Origin: Actinomadura madurae
GTDB taxonomy: Bacteria > Actinomycetota > Actinomycetes > Streptosporangiales > Streptosporangiaceae
NCBI RefSeq assembly: GCF_900115095.1
Contig: NZ_FOVH01000003.1
Location: 124,001 to 188,000 of the forward strand
Direction of reading: 5' to 3'
Length of the DNA stretch: 64,000 bases
Below are positions 60,609 to 64,000 of the stretch, one piece after another (the stretch's first letter is position 1; every line of letters starts with the position of its first letter). The notes below the pieces were generated by a model that worked only from the letters and a program-made list of their open reading frames with translations, was not told the DNA's origin and did no database searches. Both the position numbers and the translations under genes were made by a program.

Positions 60609-61574
60609 GTGAACAAGGATGCCGTCCAGCGCCTGCGCGAACCGGCCGCCTGGGTCCTGCTCGCCGCGGCAGGTGTGCAGTTGCTCGCGGGGATCATCTC
60701 GCTGCTGGGCGGCGGGGGCAGCTTCACCCTGCGCGCGCTCGGCCAGACCAACGACGGCGTGTTCCTCCAGGTGGGGATGGTCGGCCTTGTCGCGCTGGCG
60801 ATCGCGCTGACGACGTGGGGGCCGACCCCGACGCCGCAGGCCCGGACGATCACCATGGGGGCGCTCGGCGTTCTCGGCGGGACCGCGCTGTTCGGGATCA
60901 TCTCGTGGCTGGGCGGGATGCTCGCCGACTCCGACTACGCGGGGGCGGTCACCAAGCTGACCTCGTTCCTCCTCGGCGCCGCCGATCTCGCCGTCGTCGG
61001 CATCGCGGGATGGTTCGCCTTCACCGTGTTCCAGGGTTTGCAGCCGCCGCGTCCGCAGCCGCAGATGCAGCCGGGCTACCCCGACTTCGGTTACCAGCAG
61101 GGGCAGCCGGGCCAGCCGGGGCAGCAGTACGGGCAGGCCCAGCAGTACGGCCAGCAGCAGTACCAGCAGTACGGCCAGTACGGGCAGCAGCAGCCGGGCG
61201 GCGAGGGGCAGCAGGCCGCGCAGCCCGGGTACGACCAGCAGCAGTACGGGCAGCAGCAGTACGGCCAGCAGGACTACCAGCAGTACGGTGCCCAGGGCGG
61301 CTACCAGGCGGGCCAGCAGGGGTACGAGCAGCAGGGGTACGAGCAGCAGGGCTACGGCCAGCAGGGGTACGGGCAGCCGGAGTACGGCCGGCAGGGCCAG
61401 CCGCAGGAGGGGCAGCAGCCGGGCGAGCAGGAGGACATGGGCGAGTGGACCCGTGCCTACGGCGGCTCGGGCCAGGAGCAGGACCCGCAGGGGACGCAGC
61501 CCGCTCCGCCGCAGGGCGGCGAGCAGGAGGGCGGCGACTGGTACCGGGACAACCGGCCCCCGCCGCCGCAGTGA
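60609..61574 (+). CDS. Four-helix membrane protein with Gln/Tyr/Gly-rich tail (DUF5336-like)
   Basis: Predicted 321-residue protein. Four hydrophobic segments fill the first 145 residues, then comes a low-complexity tail of repeated QQYGQ/QQGY units (about 155-270), ending [10 protein letters not shown] and, at the very end, [13 protein letters not shown]. The layout resembles mycobacterial 34-kDa antigen (Rv0954) and other DUF5336 proteins linked to cell division and envelope. Its EWTRAYGG motif is shared with the protein at 175-921. GTG 60609 has a weak ribosome binding site. It is divergent from fbiA and upstream of whiB. Confidence 0.8.
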   Translation: MNKDAVQRLREPAAWVLLAAAGVQLLAGIISLLGGGGSFTLRALGQTNDGVFLQVGMVGLVALAIALTTWGPTPTPQARTITMGALGVLGGTALFGIISWLGGMLADSDYAGAVTKLTSFLLGAADLAVVGIAGWFAFTVFQGLQPPRPQPQMQPGYPDFGYQQGQPGQPGQQYGQAQQYGQQQYQQYGQYGQQQPGGEGQQAAQPGYDQQQYGQQQYGQQDYQQYGAQGGYQAGQQGYEQQGYEQQGYGQQGYGQPEYGRQGQPQEGQQPGEQEDMGEWTRAYGGSGQEQDPQGTQPAPPQGGEQEGGDWYRDNRPPPPQ

Positions 61575-61692
61575 GCCCGGCACCGCCGCGGTGAGTCCCG
61601 CACCGTTACCTCCCGATTAACTGATCTTCATCGGAAGGTCAGCTCGCCCATCCCGGCATAAGCCGTTTTGTCGCCCGGGAATGCCTTCCGGC

Positions 61693-61722
61693 TTGACGGG
61701 GCGCCCGCTACACGCGTGTAAT
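61693..61722 (+). promoter_or_regulatory. Likely whiB promoter with palindrome at the -10
   Basis: TTGACG (61693-61698) and TGTAAT (61717-61722) are 18 bases apart and give a good promoter. The perfect palindrome TACACGCGTGTA (61709-61720) overlaps the -10. A second -10-like TGTAGT lies at 61731-61736. The predicted leader is about 80 bases. Confidence 0.6.
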
Positions 61723-61738
61723 TTCGTCGGTGTAGTTT

Positions 61739-61778
61739 CAATGCCTTCCCGGGGGAAGGAACCGGAGGGAAGGCATTG
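61739..61778 (+). promoter_or_regulatory. Long inverted repeat in the whiB leader
   Basis: CAATGCCTTCCC (61739-61750) and GGGAAGGCATTG (61767-61778) are exact inverted repeats around 16 bases. The left arm can also pair with GGAAGG at 61754-61759, so two exclusive hairpins are possible. A direct copy of the left arm (AATGCCTTCC) lies at 61680-61689, upstream of the promoter. The element ends about 20 bases before the whiB ribosome binding site. Confidence 0.6.
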
Positions 61779-61810
61779 ACCAGGGGGTTCCACGGGCAGG
61801 GAGGTGCGCT

Positions 61811-62074
61811 GTGAGCGAGGTGGTCATCCCGCTGGCGCACGGCACAGACGGCGAAGAGTTGGGCTGGCAGGAGCGCGCCCTGTGCGCGCAGACGGACCCG
61901 GAGGCGTTTTTTCCGGAGAAGGGCGGCTCCACTCGCGAGGCCAAGAAGGTGTGCCGGGCATGCGAGGTGCGTACGGAGTGCCTTGAGTACGCGCTGCAGC
62001 ACGACGAGCGGTTCGGCATCTGGGGAGGGCTTTCCGAGCGGGAACGCCGCAAGCTGAAGCGCCAGGCGGTCTGA
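61811..62074 (+). CDS. whiB: WhiB developmental iron-sulfur regulator
   Basis: Predicted 87-residue Wbl protein. The four [4Fe-4S]-binding cysteines are C25, C48, C51 and C57; GIWGGLSERERRKLKR is the beta-turn and basic DNA-binding tail. EELGWQERALCAQTDPEAFF and EKGGSTREAKKVC closely match Streptomyces WhiB and mycobacterial WhiB2, which act with WhiA to activate sporulation septation and division genes. GTG 61811 follows GGGAGG. The structured leader and palindromic promoter are described separately. Placement near fbiA and fbiB mirrors M. tuberculosis whiB2 (Rv3260c). Confidence 0.95.
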   Translation: MSEVVIPLAHGTDGEELGWQERALCAQTDPEAFFPEKGGSTREAKKVCRACEVRTECLEYALQHDERFGIWGGLSERERRKLKRQAV

Positions 62075-62145
62075 CCCGGCGGGCCGCGCCCCGGGATCTT
62101 GGGGATCCGGAGCGTGCCCCGCGCGGCCACGCGTACAGTAAGCAG

Positions 62146-62170
62146 CCGTGCCGGCCTCGGGCCGGCACGG
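62146..62170 (+). terminator. Terminator-like hairpin after whiB
   Basis: CCGTGCCGGCC (62146-62156) pairs with GGCCGGCACGG (62160-62170) through a 3-base loop: an 11-bp perfect stem, 70 bases after whiB. It is followed by mixed sequence without a T-run. It probably separates whiB from the next gene. Confidence 0.65.
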
Positions 62171-62222
62171 CCGCTGTCATTCTCGTCCCCTGGAACCCGT
62201 CGTCTTACAGATCGAGCGACCC

Positions 62223-64000
62223 TTGGCCCCCACTCTCGATCGCGATGTCGTCACCGCCGTCCTCGTCGCGCATGACGGCGCCCGGTGGCTGCCGGAGACG
62301 CTGAAGGCGCTGCTGACGCAGTCGCGTCCGGCTCAGCGCCTCGTGACCGTGGACACCGGAAGCCGCGACCGCGGCCCCGCCGTCCTCAACGAGGTCGTCG
62401 GCGACCACGAGATCCTCACGCTGCCCCGCACCACCGGCTACGGCGAGGCCATCGCCGAGGCGCTCCGGCAGGGCGCCGCGTCCGCCCCCGTCCCCGACGA
62501 CGAGCCGGGGAACCCGCGCACCGAGTGGATCTGGCTGCTGCACGACGACTGCGCGCCCGACCGGGACGCGCTCGACCGGCTGCTGCGGACCGCCGGCACC
62601 GACCCCAACGTGGCGGTGCTCGGCCCGAAGGTCCGCGACTGGGACGACCGCCGCGTGCTGCGCGAGCTCGGCGTCTCGGTGGACGCCGCGGGACGCCGCG
62701 ACACGGGCATCGACCGGGGCGAGTTCGACCAGGGCCAGCACGACGGCGTCCGGGACGTCCTCGCGGTCGGCAGCGCCGGGATGCTGGTCCGCCGCGACGT
62801 GTGGGAGCGGCTCGGCGGCTTCGACGTCGAGTACGGCATCTTCCGCGACGACCTCGACTTCTGCTGGCGGGTCCACGCGGCCGGGTACCGGGTCGTGACG
62901 GCGTCCGACGCCGTCGTGTACCACGCGGAGGCGTCCCGGCGCGGGCTCCGCGAGATCGGCATGACGGCCGAGCACCCGTCCCGGCGCGACCGCCGGAACG
63001 CGATCCACACGCTGCTCGTCAACCAGCCGCTGCCCGCGATGCTGCGCGCCCTCGTCCGCAACGTGTGGGCGTCGCTCTTCCACGCCCTGTACCTGGTGAT
63101 GACGAAGCGGCCGGGCGCGGCCCGCGAGGAGCTGCGGGCGCTCGCCGACGTGCTCCGCGCCCCGGGACAGGTGCGGCGGGCGCGGGCCGCGCGCGCGGAG
63201 GGCCGGACGCGCGTGCATCGCAGCATCCGCCGGTTCCAGCCGCGCTGGGTGGTGCTCCGCCGGATCAGCGAGACGTTCTCGGAGTACCTCGCCACCCACG
63301 AGCGGGACCGCGAGGAGGAGGACGACCTCACGGCGGACGAGCCGGGCCCGATCCGCCGGTTCCTCGCCCGTCCCGGCGTCATGCTGGTGCTGGCGCTCAC
63401 CGCCGTCGCGGTCGCCGCCGAGCGCTCCCTGCTCACGGCCGCCGGGCGGCTCGGCGGCGGCGCGCTCGTCCCGGCGTGGGGCGGCGCGAGCGACCTGTGG
63501 GCGCAGTACCTGTCCGGCTGGCATCCGGTCGGGCTCGGCAGCGACGCCGGGAGCCCCCCGTACGTCGGGGTCCTCGCCGTGGTGTCCACCTTCCTGTTCG
63601 GCAAGCCGTGGCTGGCGGTGTCGATCCTGCTGCTCGGCAGCGTCCCGCTCGCCGGGCTCACCGCCTACCGCGCGTCCCGGCTGCTGGTGGTCGAGGCGCC
63701 GCGGACGGGACGGCGGGCCCGCGCGGCCGGCCGCCGCGTCCCGGTGTCGGCCGTCCGGGCCTGGTTCGCGGCCGTGTACGCGCTGCTGCCCGCGGCGACC
63801 GGCGCCATCGCGGGCGGGCGGCTCGGGACCGCGGTCGTCCTCGTCTTGCTGCCGCTGATCGCCGTGCACGCCGCCCGCGTCTACGGGTACCCCCGCTCGG
63901 AGGCGGCGGCGCTGGACGTGCGGACGCGCCGCAAGCGGGTGGGGCGGGCCGCGTGGACGGTCGCGCTGCTGCTCGCCGTCGCGATGGCGTTCGTCCCCCT
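62223..64000 (+). CDS. Large GT2 glycosyltransferase with membrane domain (partial, 3' end beyond window)
   Basis: The open frame runs to the window end, with 592 codons visible. Residues 1-260 form a GT2 domain: DVVTAVLVAHDGARWLPETL, WIWLLHDDCAPD (metal site), VGSAGMLVRRDVWERLGGF and FRDDLDFCWRVHAAGY. After a charged, basic linker, at least four transmembrane segments follow (VMLVLALTAVAVAA, VGVLAVVSTFLFG, AVVLVLLPLIAVHAARV). Such GT2-plus-membrane proteins occur after whiB in actinobacteria and probably act in wall glycan assembly. The TTG start is inferred because no ATG or GTG precedes the GT2 motif in frame; no ribosome binding site is clear. Confidence 0.8.
   Translation, partial: MAPTLDRDVVTAVLVAHDGARWLPETLKALLTQSRPAQRLVTVDTGSRDRGPAVLNEVVGDHEILTLPRTTGYGEAIAEALRQGAASAPVPDDEPGNPRTEWIWLLHDDCAPDRDALDRLLRTAGTDPNVAVLGPKVRDWDDRRVLRELGVSVDAAGRRDTGIDRGEFDQGQHDGVRDVLAVGSAGMLVRRDVWERLGGFDVEYGIFRDDLDFCWRVHAAGYRVVTASDAVVYHAEASRRGLREIGMTAEHPSRRDRRNAIHTLLVNQPLPAMLRALVRNVWASLFHALYLVMTKRPGAAREELRALADVLRAPGQVRRARAARAEGRTRVHRSIRRFQPRWVVLRRISETFSEYLATHERDREEEDDLTADEPGPIRRFLARPGVMLVLALTAVAVAAERSLLTAAGRLGGGALVPAWGGASDLWAQYLSGWHPVGLGSDAGSPPYVGVLAVVSTFLFGKPWLAVSILLLGSVPLAGLTAYRASRLLVVEAPRTGRRARAAGRRVPVSAVRAWFAAVYALLPAATGAIAGGRLGTAVVLVLLPLIAVHAARVYGYPRSEAAALDVRTRRKRVGRAAWTVALLLAVAMAFVP

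Noticed and set aside
61080..61420. Tandem CAGCAG/TACGG-type repeats
   Set aside because: These code for the Gln/Tyr/Gly-rich tail of the membrane protein at 60609-61574 and are protein low complexity, not a CRISPR or DNA repeat array.
1..64000. Search for tRNA, rRNA, CRISPR arrays, integrases and transposases
   Set aside because: I saw none: no CCA-ended cloverleaf-like segment, no regular repeat-spacer pattern, and no gene with integrase or DDE motifs.

Overview
The window is about 64 kb of chromosome from a high-GC filamentous actinobacterium. Codon third positions are almost all G or C, GTG and TTG starts are common, and the window carries a WhiB developmental regulator, coenzyme F420 genes, an XRE/DUF397 pair and several genes whose start codon lies a few bases after a -10 box. 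The style of the cell-wall cluster points to Streptosporangiales, possibly Actinomadura or a relative; this is inference, because no rRNA is present.

Layout. 1-921: tail of an upstream gene and a four-helix membrane protein. 952-6387: a glycerol-phosphate module with a glycerophosphodiesterase, an IspD/TarI-type cytidylyltransferase, a LicC-like nucleotidyltransferase, an sn-glycerol-1-phosphate dehydrogenase, a CDP-alcohol phosphatidyltransferase and a glycosyltransferase. 6501-14444: accessory genes (TetR regulator, HelR-type helicase, SDR/acetoacetate-decarboxylase-like/SRPBCC trio, HD hydrolase, beta-propeller membrane protein). 14477-22531: UDP-ManNAcA synthesis (mnaA, wecC) with glycosyltransferases. 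22546-24144: HxlR regulator and methyltransferase. 24183-48324: a large teichoic-acid-type cluster with a second CDP-alcohol transferase, two GT2/glycerophosphotransferase fusions, two O-acyltransferases, an LCP ligase, several glycosyltransferases, a flippase-like membrane protein and a sugar nucleotidyltransferase. 48381-52522: an accessory patch of regulator-type and unknown genes. 53077-55597: DNA glycosylase, LysR regulator and a broken solute-binding gene. 55605-60487: fbiC, fbiB and fbiA for F420. 60609-64000: a DUF5336-like protein, whiB and a large glycosyltransferase cut by the window end.

How the genes work together. The bulk of the window looks like one cell-envelope locus. Nucleotide-activated glycerol phosphate (possibly of the sn-1 series) and UDP-ManNAcA would be made in the cytosol. 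Glycosyltransferases and TagF-like polymerases would build anionic polymers, membrane acyltransferases would decorate them, and the LCP enzyme would attach them to peptidoglycan. The LCP/TIGR03089/manB-like/fbiAB/whiB neighbourhood recalls the Rv3260c-Rv3268 region of Mycobacterium tuberculosis.

The most unusual signal is a short G/C-rich palindromic repeat, GGGGGG-TCGT-CCCCCC at its core, found seven times. Five copies lie inside protein genes with the reading frame kept open, so the DNA element adds a Gly/Pro-rich peptide to enzymes such as MnaA and a GT4 glycosyltransferase.
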